NCBI RefSeq assembly: GCF_022655055.1
Contig: NZ_CP093384.1
Location: forward strand, 806,001-870,000
DNA: 64,000 nt
Source: Vagococcus sp. CY52-2
GTDB taxonomy: Bacteria > Bacillota > Bacilli > Lactobacillales > Vagococcaceae
Direction: 5' to 3'
Within the stretch, counting starts at the first letter, position 1. Each line of letters begins with the position of its first letter. Under the pieces are notes generated by a model that saw only the letters and a program-made list of their open reading frames with translations, did no database searches and was not told where the DNA came from. Positions 25,092 through 34,737 of this stretch are shown here, in pieces. A program made the position numbers and the translations under genes.

Positions 25092-26332
25092 TAGAACGCG
25101 TTGTAACCGTGGGGGTTGAAACCCAAGAAAATTTTTATTATTTTGACGAATCAATGAAGGAATTAGAAAATCTAACACAGACGGCACAAGGTGAAGTCGT
25201 TGGGACAATGACACAAAAAAGACCAACGATTGATCGCCGGACGATTATTGGAAAAGGAAAATTAGTTGAACTTGAAGCACTTGTGGCATCAACTGATGCG
25301 GACATGGTGATTTTTAATCATGAGTTAACTGCTAGACAGACAGCTGTGATTGAAGAAGCCGTGAAAGTAAAAGTGATTGACCGTGTGCAATTAATTTTAG
25401 ATATTTTTGCCTTAAGAGCAAAATCAAAAGAAGGTCAGTTGCAAGTTGAACTGGCGCAGTTGTCATATCTTTTACCAAGATTAAGTGGACAAGGAGCCAG
25501 TATGTCACGTCTTGGTGGGGGTATTGGGACACGTGGACCAGGGGAGACAAAACTTGAAACAGATCGACGTCACATCCGATTTAAAATGACACAGATTAAA
25601 CAAGAGTTAAAAGAAATTGAAAAACATCGCGAAAGAAGTCGTAAAAAACGTCAAGAATCTGACACCATGCAAGTGGGCTTGATTGGCTACACCAATGCCG
25701 GGAAATCTACTATTATGAATTTGTTGACGAAAGCAAATACGTATTCAGAAGATCAATTATTTGCGACACTGGATCCGTTGACGAAAAAATGGGAATTGCC
25801 AACAGGAACACAGGTGACATTGACTGATACAGTTGGGTTTATTCAAGATTTACCGACACAATTAATTGAAGCTTTTCAATCAACTCTTGAAGAAAGTAAA
25901 GCCATGGACTTTTTACTTCATGTAGTCGATGTGACGTCAACTAATCGTGACCAGCAAGAAAAAACCGTACTAAAATTGTTGCATGAGTTGGATATGGACC
26001 ATATTCCAGTGCTGACTGTCTACAATAAGGCGGATTTATTGGAAACAGAATTTGTGCCAACACTCTTTCCAAATTGTTTAGTATCAGCTAGACGCTTAGA
26101 GGATAAAGAGAAATTAACACAAGATATTATGACATTTTTAAAAGAAAACTTAACCAAGTACCATTTATTTTATTCACCAGCAGAAATGAAAGATTTTAAT
26201 CAATTAAAAGATGCGACGTTATTGGAAAGTTATGAATATGATGAATCTTTGAATGAATATGAATTAATCGGGTACGCAAAAAATGTGGCACGTTGGAGAA
26301 AAGGGGATAGTGAAGATGAGTTGGAGTGGTAA
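25088..26332 (+). CDS. hflX: GTPase HflX
   Basis: Ribosome-splitting/rescue GTPase of 414 residues. N-terminal HflX domain with R-L-G-G-G-I-G-T-R-G-P-G-E-T-K-L-E, then a G domain: G-Y-T-N-A-G-K-S-T-I (G1), D-T-V-G-F-I (G3), N-K-A-D (G4). Overlaps miaA by 4 bases and the next gene by 17, so one transcript. Confidence 0.95.
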   Translation: MIERVVTVGVETQENFYYFDESMKELENLTQTAQGEVVGTMTQKRPTIDRRTIIGKGKLVELEALVASTDADMVIFNHELTARQTAVIEEAVKVKVIDRVQLILDIFALRAKSKEGQLQVELAQLSYLLPRLSGQGASMSRLGGGIGTRGPGETKLETDRRHIRFKMTQIKQELKEIEKHRERSRKKRQESDTMQVGLIGYTNAGKSTIMNLLTKANTYSEDQLFATLDPLTKKWELPTGTQVTLTDTVGFIQDLPTQLIEAFQSTLEESKAMDFLLHVVDVTSTNRDQQEKTVLKLLHELDMDHIPVLTVYNKADLLETEFVPTLFPNCLVSARRLEDKEKLTQDIMTFLKENLTKYHLFYSPAEMKDFNQLKDATLLESYEYDESLNEYELIGYAKNVARWRKGDSEDELEW

Positions 26333-27566
26333 GTTACATCCAGAGTTAGTAGAAACCATCGAAGAGGTGGATAAAGATATATTAGAAGAACGTCAAAAAA
26401 TGCAAGATGTTGCATTAGCTAATCAAGCAAAAGTGTTAGATGCGTTTAGAGAACATCACGTATCAGAAAGTCATTTTGTCCCATCAACGGGGTATGGATA
26501 TGATGATATTGGAAGAGATGCATTAGAAGCAGTTTACGCGTCAGTATTTCATGCAGAAAAAGCGTTAGTGAGACCACATATCGTCTCAGGCACGCACGCG
26601 ATTTCGATGACTCTATTTGGTTTGCTTCGTCCAAATGATGAATTGATTTACATTACTGGCACACCTTATGACACATTGCTTGAAGTGATAGGGGTCGCTG
26701 GAGATGGCATTGGGTCGTTAAAAGAATACAACATTGAGTATAAAGAAGTGGCATTAAAAGAAAATGGCTTGGTGGACTTTGAAAAAATAAAAGAAGCTAT
26801 TTCTGATAAAACAAAAGTTATCGCCATTCAACGCTCACGTGGTTATGATTCTCGTCCATCATTTACTGTCGAACAAATTGGTGAGATGATTCGATTTGTT
26901 AAGCAAATTGATGAGAATTTGGTGGTATTTGTTGATAATTGTTACGGCGAATTTGCTGAAGAAATCGAGCCAACTGATGTTGGGGCAGATATTATGGCAG
27001 GTTCTCTAATAAAAAATCCTGGTGGTGGTATTGCCAAAACGGGTGGATACATTGTCGGAAAAGAAGACTTAGTTGATAAGGTATCGTATCGTTTAACCAC
27101 GCCTGGAGTTGGTGGTGAGGGTGGTGCGATGATTTATAGCACACATGAGATGCTACAAGGATTTTTCTTAGCACCACATGCCGTCAGTCAAGCCATTCAG
27201 GGGGCGATTTTTACCGCGCGATTATTAGAAAAGTTTGATGTAGAGTCAACACCAAAATGGAACGATAAACGCACGGATTTAATTCAAATGATTGAATTAA
27301 ATGATAAGGAAAAAATGATTGCCTTTTGTCAATCCATTCAAACATGTTCACCAATTGACGCACATGTTTTGCCAATCCCTTCATATATGCCGGGATACGA
27401 GGATGATGTGATTATGGCTGCTGGAACATTTGTGCAAGGTGGTAGCTTGGAACTAACAGCTGATGGGCCAATAAGAGAACCATACCAATTGTATGTTCAA
27501 GGTGGATTAACGTATGAACATGTTAAAATTGCCGTCTGTGAAGCAGTCAATAGTATCTATTTCTAA
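26316..27566 (+). CDS. Methionine gamma-lyase family / aluminium-resistance-like PLP protein
   Basis: 416 residues, PLP-dependent. S-G-T-H-A-I-S near 90-96, Q-R-S-R-G-Y-D-S-R-P-S and the cofactor-lysine stretch S-L-I-K-N-P-G-G-G-I-A-K-T-G-G-Y fit the YnbB/COG4100 group, which follows hflX in many Firmicutes. ATG 26316 lies inside hflX and is preferred to an in-frame start 33 bases earlier. Likely cleaves a sulfur amino acid; substrate not proven. Ends before the GlnR-box terminator. Confidence 0.82.
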   Translation: MSWSGKLHPELVETIEEVDKDILEERQKMQDVALANQAKVLDAFREHHVSESHFVPSTGYGYDDIGRDALEAVYASVFHAEKALVRPHIVSGTHAISMTLFGLLRPNDELIYITGTPYDTLLEVIGVAGDGIGSLKEYNIEYKEVALKENGLVDFEKIKEAISDKTKVIAIQRSRGYDSRPSFTVEQIGEMIRFVKQIDENLVVFVDNCYGEFAEEIEPTDVGADIMAGSLIKNPGGGIAKTGGYIVGKEDLVDKVSYRLTTPGVGGEGGAMIYSTHEMLQGFFLAPHAVSQAIQGAIFTARLLEKFDVESTPKWNDKRTDLIQMIELNDKEKMIAFCQSIQTCSPIDAHVLPIPSYMPGYEDDVIMAAGTFVQGGSLELTADGPIREPYQLYVQGGLTYEHVKIAVCEAVNSIYF

Positions 27567-27574
27567 AGTTTTTA

Positions 27575-27632
27575 GAAAGTTAGTTAATTGTGTGAGATAA
27601 TCTCACATGATTAATTGACTTTCTTTTTTTTT
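27575..27632 (+). terminator. Terminator whose stem contains a GlnR box
   Basis: A long imperfect inverted repeat (27575-27597 with 27601-27623) is followed by nine T residues, a strong terminator for the miaA-hflX transcript. The tip of the stem, 27591-27607, reads TGTGAGATAATCTCACA, a perfect match to the GlnR operator TGTNA-N7-TNACA and 68 bases before glnR. The same bases can thus end one transcript as RNA and bind a repressor for the next as DNA. Confidence 0.8.
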
Positions 27633-27674
27633 ATTGTTATCCTGTTTTTAACCTTTTATGAAAGGAGAAGAAAA

Positions 27675-28007
27675 ATGAATAAAAGAGACTTAAAACGTAG
27701 TAAATCTGTGTTTCCGATTGGCTCGGTGATGTTACTAACAGAACTGACTGCAAGGCAAATTCGTTACTATGAAGAACAACAATTAATTCATCCTGAAAGA
27801 AATGAAGGAAACAATCGATTATTTTCTCTCAATGATATTGATCTTCTACTGGACATAAAAGACATGTTAGACGATGGGTATACCATTAAAGACATTAAAG
27901 CATCTTTTGATAAGGAAAAAAGAAAACAGGAAAAATTATCAGAAGAAAAAATCCGGATTGCTTTATACAATGATTTAATGAAAGAAAGTCGCTTTAACAG
28001 ATACTAG
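27675..28007 (+). CDS. glnR: MerR-family nitrogen regulator GlnR
   Basis: 110 residues. The MerR helix-turn-helix is clear: F-P-I-G-S-V-M-L-L-T-E-L-T-A-R-Q-I-R-Y-Y-E-E-Q-Q-L-I, followed by N-R-L-F-S-L-N-D-I-D. A basic, lysine-rich C-terminal tail is where glutamine synthetase contacts GlnR. AAAGGAG before ATG 27675 rules out an upstream in-frame ATG whose product would begin with a hydrophobic stretch. Represses glnRA when nitrogen is plentiful; a GlnR box lies upstream and glnA directly downstream. Confidence 0.93.
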   Translation: MNKRDLKRSKSVFPIGSVMLLTELTARQIRYYEEQQLIHPERNEGNNRLFSLNDIDLLLDIKDMLDDGYTIKDIKASFDKEKRKQEKLSEEKIRIALYNDLMKESRFNRY

Positions 28008-28040
28008 GTGTTAAAACTTTAATTAAAAGGGTGGAAAACA

Positions 28041-29378
28041 ATGGCAAATTATTCAACAAAAGAAGAAATCAAAGCAGTTGTAGAAAAAGAAAATGTTCGA
28101 TTCTTAAGACTAATGTTTACTGACATTTTAGGTAGAATTAAAAACGTAGAAGTTCCAATTAGCCAATTAGATAAAGTTTTAGACAACAAAATGATGTTTG
28201 ACGGATCTTCCATCGAAGGATTTGTGCGTATCGAAGAAAGTGACATGTATTTATATCCTGATCTTGCCACATGGATGGTTTTTCCATGGGAAAGTGAAAA
28301 AGGAAAAGTAGCCCGTGTGATTTGTGATGTTTATGGAACAGACGGCAAACCTTTTGCTGGAGATCCTCGTAGTAACTTAAAACGTATTATGAAAGAAATG
28401 AAAGAATTAGGTTTTACTGGATTTAATATTGGACCTGAACCTGAATTTTTCTTATTTAAATTAGATGAAAATGGCAACCCGACGAAAAAATTAAATGACC
28501 AAGGTGGCTACTTTGACTATGCGCCAGTTGACTTAGGTGAAAATTGTCGTCGTGATATTGTATTAGAATTAGAAAGTTTAGGATTTGAAGTAGAAGCGTC
28601 TCACCATGAATGTGGACCAGGACAACATGAAATTGATTTTAAATACGCTGATGCAGTGGAAGCGTGTGACAATATCCAAACATTTGAATTAGTTGTTCGC
28701 ACCATTGCTAGAAAACATGGCTTACACGCTACATTTATGCCAAAACCATTGCATGGCATTGCTGGTAGTGGCATGCACATCAACATGTCTTTATTTAACG
28801 AGCAAGGAAATGCCTTCTTTGACGAAAATGGTGACGATCAATTAAGTGAAACTGCTTATCATTTCTTAGGTGGTTTGTTAGAACATGCTAGAGGGTATAC
28901 AGCCGTATGTAACCCAATTGTTAACTCATACAAACGTCTCGTACCTGGTTATGAAGCACCTGTTTATGTGGCATGGAGTGGTAAAAACCGTTCGCCATTA
29001 GTACGTGTCCCAAGTTCTCGTGGCTTATCAACCCGTTTAGAATTACGTTCAGTTGATCCAACGGCTAATCCCTATTTAGCAATGGCAGTGTTATTACAAG
29101 CTGGTTTAGATGGGATTAAACGTAAACTTAATCCACCTAAAGCTGTGGATCGTAATATTTATGTGATGACGGAAGAAGAACGCGAAGCCGCACATATCAC
29201 TGACTTACCATCTACTTTACATAATGCTATTAAGGCAATGAAAGACGATGAAATGGTTAAAGAAGCATTAGGAAGTCATATCTTCAATAACTTTATTGAA
29301 GCAAAACGTATGGAGTGGGATGCTTACCGTCAATCAGTTTCTGAATGGGAACGCGAGCAATATTTAGAAATGTATTAA
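28041..29378 (+). CDS. glnA: Glutamine synthetase, type I
   Basis: Makes glutamine from glutamate, ammonia and ATP. 445 residues, the GSI-alpha length of Firmicutes, which lack the adenylylation insertion. Visible motifs: [10 protein letters not shown] (about 53-62), G-P-E-P-E-F-F-L-F metal site, G-S-G-M-H-I-N-M-S near 245, and N-R-S-P-L-V-R-V-P. Lies 33 bases after glnR: the glnRA operon, feedback controlled through GlnR. Confidence 0.96.
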   Translation: MANYSTKEEIKAVVEKENVRFLRLMFTDILGRIKNVEVPISQLDKVLDNKMMFDGSSIEGFVRIEESDMYLYPDLATWMVFPWESEKGKVARVICDVYGTDGKPFAGDPRSNLKRIMKEMKELGFTGFNIGPEPEFFLFKLDENGNPTKKLNDQGGYFDYAPVDLGENCRRDIVLELESLGFEVEASHHECGPGQHEIDFKYADAVEACDNIQTFELVVRTIARKHGLHATFMPKPLHGIAGSGMHINMSLFNEQGNAFFDENGDDQLSETAYHFLGGLLEHARGYTAVCNPIVNSYKRLVPGYEAPVYVAWSGKNRSPLVRVPSSRGLSTRLELRSVDPTANPYLAMAVLLQAGLDGIKRKLNPPKAVDRNIYVMTEEEREAAHITDLPSTLHNAIKAMKDDEMVKEALGSHIFNNFIEAKRMEWDAYRQSVSEWEREQYLEMY

Positions 29379-29385
29379 AAAAAGA

Positions 29386-29415
29386 AAACTTGCAGCCAAA
29401 CTGGTTGCAAGTTTT
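29386..29415 (+). terminator. Terminator of glnRA
   Basis: Stem AAACTTGCAGCCA / TGGTTGCAAGTTT with a 3-base loop, one G-T pair, and a T run. Confidence 0.85.
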
Positions 29416-29443
29416 TTTGTGTTTATTGTCATAGTGGGAATGG

Positions 29444-29755
29444 TTATATAAATTTGACCGCTGTACCATAAGCAGCAACTGATTGCATATCAGTTCCAAT
29501 AGAGCCTGAATCAAAACGCATCATCACAATCGCATCAGCTCCCATATTTTTTGCGTTCTCTTTTAATCGTTGAATTGCTAATTCACGAGATTCTTCTTGC
29601 ATTTCAGTGTAGGCTTTGATTTCTCCACCGACAATATTTTTAAGGCCGGCACCGATATTGCGAACCACGTTTTTAGAATTTGTTGTTAAACCAAATACTT
29701 CGCCAATGATTTCATAGTTTTTTCCAGGGATATTTTCTGTTGTTGTAATAAGCAT
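29444..29755 (-). CDS. YbjQ/UPF0145 family protein
   Basis: 103 residues, cytosolic. I-I-G-E-V-F-G-L-T near the start, the [12 protein letters not shown] helix and [11 protein letters not shown] near the end are the marks of this putative heavy-metal-binding family, thought to form a pentamer. Stands alone on minus, ribosome site AAAGGAGAT. Biological role not established. Confidence 0.85.
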   Translation of the reverse strand: MLITTTENIPGKNYEIIGEVFGLTTNSKNVVRNIGAGLKNIVGGEIKAYTEMQEESRELAIQRLKENAKNMGADAIVMMRFDSGSIGTDMQSVAAYGTAVKFI

Positions 29756-29922
29756 GTGATCAATCTCCTTTGGTTATATTGTTCTTACATTATCTATTTT
29801 ATACTTAAATTTATGTGAGGATATCCAACTAAAGTTGTATTTTTGTGGTCAAATTCGTCAGCAAATAAAATGAATGGCATCATTTCAAAAAAGATTTGTT
29901 TTTAAATCAAGGTGTTAAACCA

Positions 29923-30392
29923 ATGAAGTTAAGAACAATCCAAACTGAAGATGATAAACACGTTAAAGAAGTGATTATTAAGGCTTTTGAGCAAAGTGAT
30001 CATGGTCATAATGGTGAAGTAATATCAGTCGAAAGAATGAGAGACCTACCAAGTGACAATCAAGAATTGGAAATCGTGGCTCTTATAGATAATGATATCG
30101 TGGGACATGGTGTATTAAGTGAGGCAGTGGTAAAACATGAGATAAATGACTTAAAAGGTTTAGTGCTAGCACCTCTGTCAGTGGTACCATAAAACGAACA
30201 AAAGAAACGGAACATACCTTTATTACGATTTTAGGTGATCCATCCTTTTATAGTCGATTTGGTTATGTATCAGCGAAGAATTCTCATGTGAGGATTCCAC
30301 TTGATGTGCCAAGTGAGTACTTGCTGATGAAAAAATTAAAGCCAGATATGACAGAAGGCATCTTGTTTTATAATCGTATATTTGGTTCATGA
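29923..30392 (+). pseudogene. GNAT acetyltransferase, broken
   Basis: From ATG 29923 the frame starts as a GNAT enzyme (M-K-L-R-T-I-Q-T-E-D-D) through G-L-V-L-A-P-L-S-V-V-P and stops at 30190. The C-terminal half, H-T-F-I-T-I-L-G-D-P-S-F-Y-S-R-F-G-Y-V and onward to TGA 30390-30392, is in another frame. The acetyl-CoA loop (Q-x-x-G-x-G) that should lie between the halves is missing. So a deletion of roughly 30 codons plus a frameshift has destroyed the cofactor site. Confidence 0.8.
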
Positions 30393-30529
30393 ATAATCTA
30401 AGTTTGGTTTATAGTCAGTTTATAAACGTGTCTAGGACGTGTTTTTTAGTCGTTTTTACCACAAGAATATTTTATTATGGCTCATTTTATGCTATGATAC
30501 GATTAGTAACTATTAAGGGAGATTGAAAA

Positions 30530-31090
30530 ATGATATCAGCAGTTGATTTAAGAGCAGGAAACACATTTGAAAAAGATGGTAAATTAATCAAAGTTTTAGA
30601 AGCAAGCCATCATAAACCTGGTAAAGGTAATACGGTTATGCGTATGAAACTAAAAGATTTACGTTCAGGTTCAACCGTTGAAACAACGATGCGTCCTGAT
30701 GAAAAAGTAAAAAAAGCACATATTGATACAAAAGCTGTACAATACTTATATATCCAAGATGATATGGCAGTGTTTATGGATTTAGAAACATATGAACAAT
30801 ATGAAATTCCCGTATCAGTGATTGAACATGAATTAAACTACTTGTTAGACAACATGGAGGTATCAATCCAATTTTACGATACAGAAGTTGTTGGGGTATC
30901 TTTACCATCATCTGTTGTGTTAACAGTAGCAGAAACTCAACCTTCTATTAAAGGGGCAACTGTTTCAGGTTCTGGTAAACCAGCGACAATGGAAACAGGC
31001 TTAGTAGTCAACGTTCCTGATTTTATCGAAGTAGGCGATAAATTAGAAATTAACACGTCTGAAGGAAACTACATGAAACGTGCGAAATAA
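30530..31090 (+). CDS. efp: Elongation factor P
   Basis: Relieves ribosome stalling at proline runs. 186 residues, three beta-barrel domains. The modifiable tip is H-K-P-G-K-G-N, lysine 32 being the usual site; the C-terminal [13 protein letters not shown] and I-N-T-S-E-G-N-Y motif is complete. Single gene with its own terminator; AGGGAG before ATG. Confidence 0.96.
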   Translation: MISAVDLRAGNTFEKDGKLIKVLEASHHKPGKGNTVMRMKLKDLRSGSTVETTMRPDEKVKKAHIDTKAVQYLYIQDDMAVFMDLETYEQYEIPVSVIEHELNYLLDNMEVSIQFYDTEVVGVSLPSSVVLTVAETQPSIKGATVSGSGKPATMETGLVVNVPDFIEVGDKLEINTSEGNYMKRAK

Positions 31091-31096
31091 TCAATG

Positions 31097-31137
31097 AATC
31101 AACAGTCTGTAATCTAACAGACTGTTGATTTTTTTTG
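31097..31137 (+). terminator. Terminator of efp
   Basis: Perfect 14-bp stem AATCAACAGTCTGT / ACAGACTGTTGATT, 6-base loop, T run. Confidence 0.9.
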
Positions 31138-31196
31138 TGCTATATGTGCTATAATAGATGAAAAAGTGGAGGTAATTCAGTATAAAATGGCACACA

Positions 31197-31466
31197 ATGC
31201 ACGATTGGAACATTGTATTTGATAATAAGTATGCGGATTATTTTACCTTAATGACAAATGACCAATACGTTTCAATTATTTGTTTAAAGACACAGTTTGG
31301 TGAATTTTCGCCTATTATGTTTGAGTTAACCGACGTCACAACGAAATTAATGAACCAACCTCATTTTGTCGAATCCATCACGATGGGTTTAGATAAAGTA
31401 ATTACAATTGAAATGAATGATTTCTTTGGTTTTCAAGATTTAGAAGAAAATCAAATAGAAGGATAA
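31197..31466 (+). CDS. Hypothetical protein (89 aa)
   Basis: Small acidic protein with no recognised domain: M-H-D-W-N-I-V-F-D-N-K-Y-A-D-Y-F at the start, strand-like Y-V-S-I-I-C-L-K-T-Q-F-G, and a glutamate-rich end. The only good ribosome site, GTGGAGG, is 24 bases before ATG 31197. In the same frame an ATA at 31182 is ideally spaced (9 bases), while the nearby ATG 31187 is out of frame. So either the start is a rare ATA or translation begins weakly at 31197. Between efp and the LCP gene. Confidence 0.55.
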   Translation: MHDWNIVFDNKYADYFTLMTNDQYVSIICLKTQFGEFSPIMFELTDVTTKLMNQPHFVESITMGLDKVITIEMNDFFGFQDLEENQIEG

Positions 31467-31538
31467 GAAAGAAACGTGAAAAGATATCCTATCAACTAGA
31501 TAGAGGGTATCTTTTCTTTATGATAAGGGGAGAGTCTT

Positions 31539-32585
31539 ATGCCTGGAATGTCTCGGATGGATAAAAGAAGACAAGAGGAAGCCAAAAAATATGCACCAAA
31601 AGATAAAAAAAGTGACAGACGACAACCTAGTGACACACAACGACCCACGAGCCAAGACGTTACGCCGAAAAAGAAACCAAAGAAGAAAAAATCGTTTCTT
31701 TTCAAGGTATTAATCGTACTCGTTGCATTAATTGGGTTATCTGGTGTGGGGTATGCTAAAGGGTATTTTACAGCTAAGGTAGATAAAGATAATAAAGAGT
31801 TTAACATGACAGCTTTTAATGGTCAAAAAAGTCACGACGATAGCATCAATATTTTATTACTAGGTAGTGACTCGCGTGGAGAAGACCAAGGTCGTTCGGA
31901 TTCGATTATGATTGCCCATTATAATCGAAAAACGAAGCAACCTCAAATTGTATCAATTATGAGAGATACGTTTGTTGGGATACCGACACATGATGGACTT
32001 GAATACAATAAAATCAATGCAGCGTATTCATATGGTGGACCAGAGATGGTGAGACAAACGATTGAAACTAATTTTGGTATCCCGATTCAATATTATGCGG
32101 TCGTTAATTTTGATTCGTTTCCTAAAATGATTGACGTGTTAGCACCACGTGGCTTGCCAATTACAGCTGAAAAAGATTTAGAAGTTGAAGGAACAGTGAT
32201 TAAAAAAGGGCAGACTAATTTAAGTGGTCATGAAGCCTTGCAATATGCTCGTTTTAGAAAAGATGCTGAAGGAGACTTTGGTCGCGTGAGACGTCAGCAA
32301 CAAGTCATGAGTGCTATCACGAAACAAGCAACAAATCCACTTCATGCATGGAAGTTACCAGAGATGTTAGGAGCGGTTGTTGGCTACACGCAAACGGACG
32401 TACCAATGTCTACTTATCTGTCGGTTGGAAGTAGTTATTTATTCAGTTCACATAAATCACTTGAAATCTTAACAGTTCCAGTCGAAGGTTCATGGAACAA
32501 TGGCTACTATGACTACGCCGGAAGTGTCTTGGAAATCAATGAAGAAATGAATAAGCAAGCCATACAGAAATTTTTCAGTAAATAA
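31539..32585 (+). CDS. LytR-CpsA-Psr (LCP) family cell-wall glycopolymer ligase
   Basis: 348 residues. A lysine- and proline-rich cytosolic N-terminus (1-52), one membrane helix (about 54-73), then the extracellular LCP domain: I-N-I-L-L-L-G-S-D-S-R, G-R-S-D-S-I-M-I, S-I-M-R-D-T-F-V-G-I-P, and G-H-E-A-L-Q-Y-A-R-F-R near 230. The R and D residues bind the polyprenyl pyrophosphate. Transfers wall teichoic acid or polysaccharide from the lipid carrier to peptidoglycan. Confidence 0.92.
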   Translation: MPGMSRMDKRRQEEAKKYAPKDKKSDRRQPSDTQRPTSQDVTPKKKPKKKKSFLFKVLIVLVALIGLSGVGYAKGYFTAKVDKDNKEFNMTAFNGQKSHDDSINILLLGSDSRGEDQGRSDSIMIAHYNRKTKQPQIVSIMRDTFVGIPTHDGLEYNKINAAYSYGGPEMVRQTIETNFGIPIQYYAVVNFDSFPKMIDVLAPRGLPITAEKDLEVEGTVIKKGQTNLSGHEALQYARFRKDAEGDFGRVRRQQQVMSAITKQATNPLHAWKLPEMLGAVVGYTQTDVPMSTYLSVGSSYLFSSHKSLEILTVPVEGSWNNGYYDYAGSVLEINEEMNKQAIQKFFSK

Positions 32586-32672
32586 AATAGTTTTCAGACT
32601 TTACTTTAAACTCTAAGAAACCTATAATGTAAGTTGTGAACTTAGCGTAGTAAATAGAATTGAGGAAATACA

Positions 32673-33527
32673 ATGAAGATTGCAATAGTGACGGATAGCA
32701 CCGCTTATATACAAGAGCAGTACCAAAATCATAAAAATTTATTTGTCTTATCTGTTCCATTAATCATTGATGATGTGGTTTATCAAGAAGGAATTGATAT
32801 TACAGACGAAGCATTTTATGAAAAATTAAAAGTAGCCAAAGAATTTCCTAAAACTAGCCAACCTGCACTGGGTGAAGTTTATGAACTTTACGAAACATTA
32901 GCTAAGTCAGGATATGATGCAGTAATTAGTATTCATCTATCAACTGGGATATCTGGGTTTATTACGACATTAAATGGTATTTCAAAAGATTTTTCTGACA
33001 TCGATATTTATCCATTTGATTCTTATATTACAAGTGGTCCAATGGGTCGAATGGTTGAAGTCGCTTTGGAGATGACTGAACATAAGGAAGCAAACCCTAA
33101 AGAGATGATTCAACATTTAGAAGAAATGAGACGATTTGCAGAAGGGTATATTGTCGTGGATGATTTAAATCACTTAGTTCGTGGTGGACGGTTAAAAAAT
33201 GGGGCAGCAATTATTGGAACCTTATTAAAAATCAAACCTATTTTACGTTTCCAAGACGGTGACATTATTTTATCAGAAAAAATTCGTTCTCAGAAAAAAG
33301 CCTTGTCTCGCGTGATTGATATTGTGCTTGAGGAAGTGCCAAGTAAACCACATGACAGTATGTTTTATGTGATCCATTGCAATAACATAGAGGTAGCAGA
33401 ACACGTAAAAGAAGACATGCTAAAAAGAGATAGCCAATTAGAAGTCATTTTATGTGATTTCGGTCCAGTTATTGGGACCCATCTGGGGGAAAAATCAATC
33501 GGGATAGGTGTTATTCCTAAAAAATAG
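32673..33527 (+). CDS. DegV family fatty-acid-binding protein
   Basis: 284 residues. I-A-I-V-T-D-S-T-A-Y at 3-12, K-T-S-Q-P-A-L-G-E, I-H-L-S-T-G-I-S-G and the C-terminal I-G-T-H-L-G-E-K-S-I-G-I-G form the DegV lipid-binding pattern. Such proteins hand exogenous fatty acids to the FakA kinase. TTGAGGAAAT precedes the ATG. Confidence 0.9.
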   Translation: MKIAIVTDSTAYIQEQYQNHKNLFVLSVPLIIDDVVYQEGIDITDEAFYEKLKVAKEFPKTSQPALGEVYELYETLAKSGYDAVISIHLSTGISGFITTLNGISKDFSDIDIYPFDSYITSGPMGRMVEVALEMTEHKEANPKEMIQHLEEMRRFAEGYIVVDDLNHLVRGGRLKNGAAIIGTLLKIKPILRFQDGDIILSEKIRSQKKALSRVIDIVLEEVPSKPHDSMFYVIHCNNIEVAEHVKEDMLKRDSQLEVILCDFGPVIGTHLGEKSIGIGVIPKK

Positions 33528-33597
33528 TGACATGGTAGGAGGATAATTTAAATTATCCTTCTTTTTTAATAAATTTAATGGAAAAGAGTGAAGAATA

Positions 33598-34737
33598 ATG
33601 ATAGAAAGTACACATAGACCAAGTCAAGTTGTGGTGGATTTATCTGCCATTGAATACAATATTAAACAAGAATTAGCTAGATTAAATGATGAGCAAGTCT
33701 TATTTGCAGTCGTTAAAGCCAATGCATACGGTCATGGTGCAATCAAAGTCGCACAAGCGGCCGAAAAAGCCGGCGCAACAGGTTTTTGCGTGTCAAATTT
33801 GGATGAAGCGCTGGAATTAAGAGAAGCCGGCATCACGTTACCGATTTTAGTATTGAGTTATGTGTCGCCAAACTATATCGATTTAGCTATCTCACAAAGC
33901 ATTTCTTTAACTGCTCCTTCACTTGAATGGCTAAAACAAGTTGAAGAGACTCTAGCAGAAAAACCTATGATGAATCCATTAAGTGTGCATTTAAAAATTG
34001 ATACAGGGATGGGACGCATTGGATTAAGAGATGAAGATGAAATGGTTCAAGCAAAAGAATTATTTGTTTTATCCAATCACATGACGTTAGATGGTATTTT
34101 CACGCATTTTTCTTGTGCAGATACGAAAGACACGACGTATTTTGAATTGCAACAACAACGATTTACTCGTGCAATGGATATTTTCTCTGATTTAGAGATT
34201 CGCTACATTCACACATCAAACTCGGCGACAGCTTTATGGCATGATGCGTGGAATAGTAATTTGATTCGTTTGGGTGATGCGTTATATGGCTTAAATCCTT
34301 CAGGGAAAGCCCTTGATCTGCCTTATGAGTTAAAACCAGCGTTGTCTCTTACAACCGAGCTAATCCATGTTAAACAAGTATCTGCCGGAGAAAAAATTGG
34401 GTATGGTGCGACATATACTGCTGAAAAGGAAGAATGGATTGGTACACTTCCCATTGGTTATGCGGATGGATTGATTCGTAAATTCCAAGGTTATAAGGTG
34501 ATTATTGATGGAGAATATGCTGAAATAGTGGGACGAGTGTGTATGGATCAATGTATGATTCGTTTGTCAAAAAGATACGCTGTTGGGACACCGGTGACTA
34601 TTTTTGGAAAAAATGGTGAGCTAGAAAACACATTAGATGACGCTGCTGAATTTATTGACACGATTAATTATGAAATCGTGTGTGGCTTAACGGATCGATT
34701 GCCACGTTATTATCTAAATGAAAGGATAAACAATTAG
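33598..34737 (+). CDS. alr: Alanine racemase
   Basis: Makes D-alanine for peptidoglycan and teichoic acids. 379 residues. PLP lysine K40 in F-A-V-V-K-A-N-A-Y-G-H-G; the second base is the tyrosine in G-Y-G-A-T-Y-T with the following L-P-I-G-Y-A-D-G; R-V-C-M-D-Q lies in the C-terminal domain. Immediately followed, with no gap, by an AEC transporter gene. Confidence 0.95.
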   Translation: MIESTHRPSQVVVDLSAIEYNIKQELARLNDEQVLFAVVKANAYGHGAIKVAQAAEKAGATGFCVSNLDEALELREAGITLPILVLSYVSPNYIDLAISQSISLTAPSLEWLKQVEETLAEKPMMNPLSVHLKIDTGMGRIGLRDEDEMVQAKELFVLSNHMTLDGIFTHFSCADTKDTTYFELQQQRFTRAMDIFSDLEIRYIHTSNSATALWHDAWNSNLIRLGDALYGLNPSGKALDLPYELKPALSLTTELIHVKQVSAGEKIGYGATYTAEKEEWIGTLPIGYADGLIRKFQGYKVIIDGEYAEIVGRVCMDQCMIRLSKRYAVGTPVTIFGKNGELENTLDDAAEFIDTINYEIVCGLTDRLPRYYLNERINN

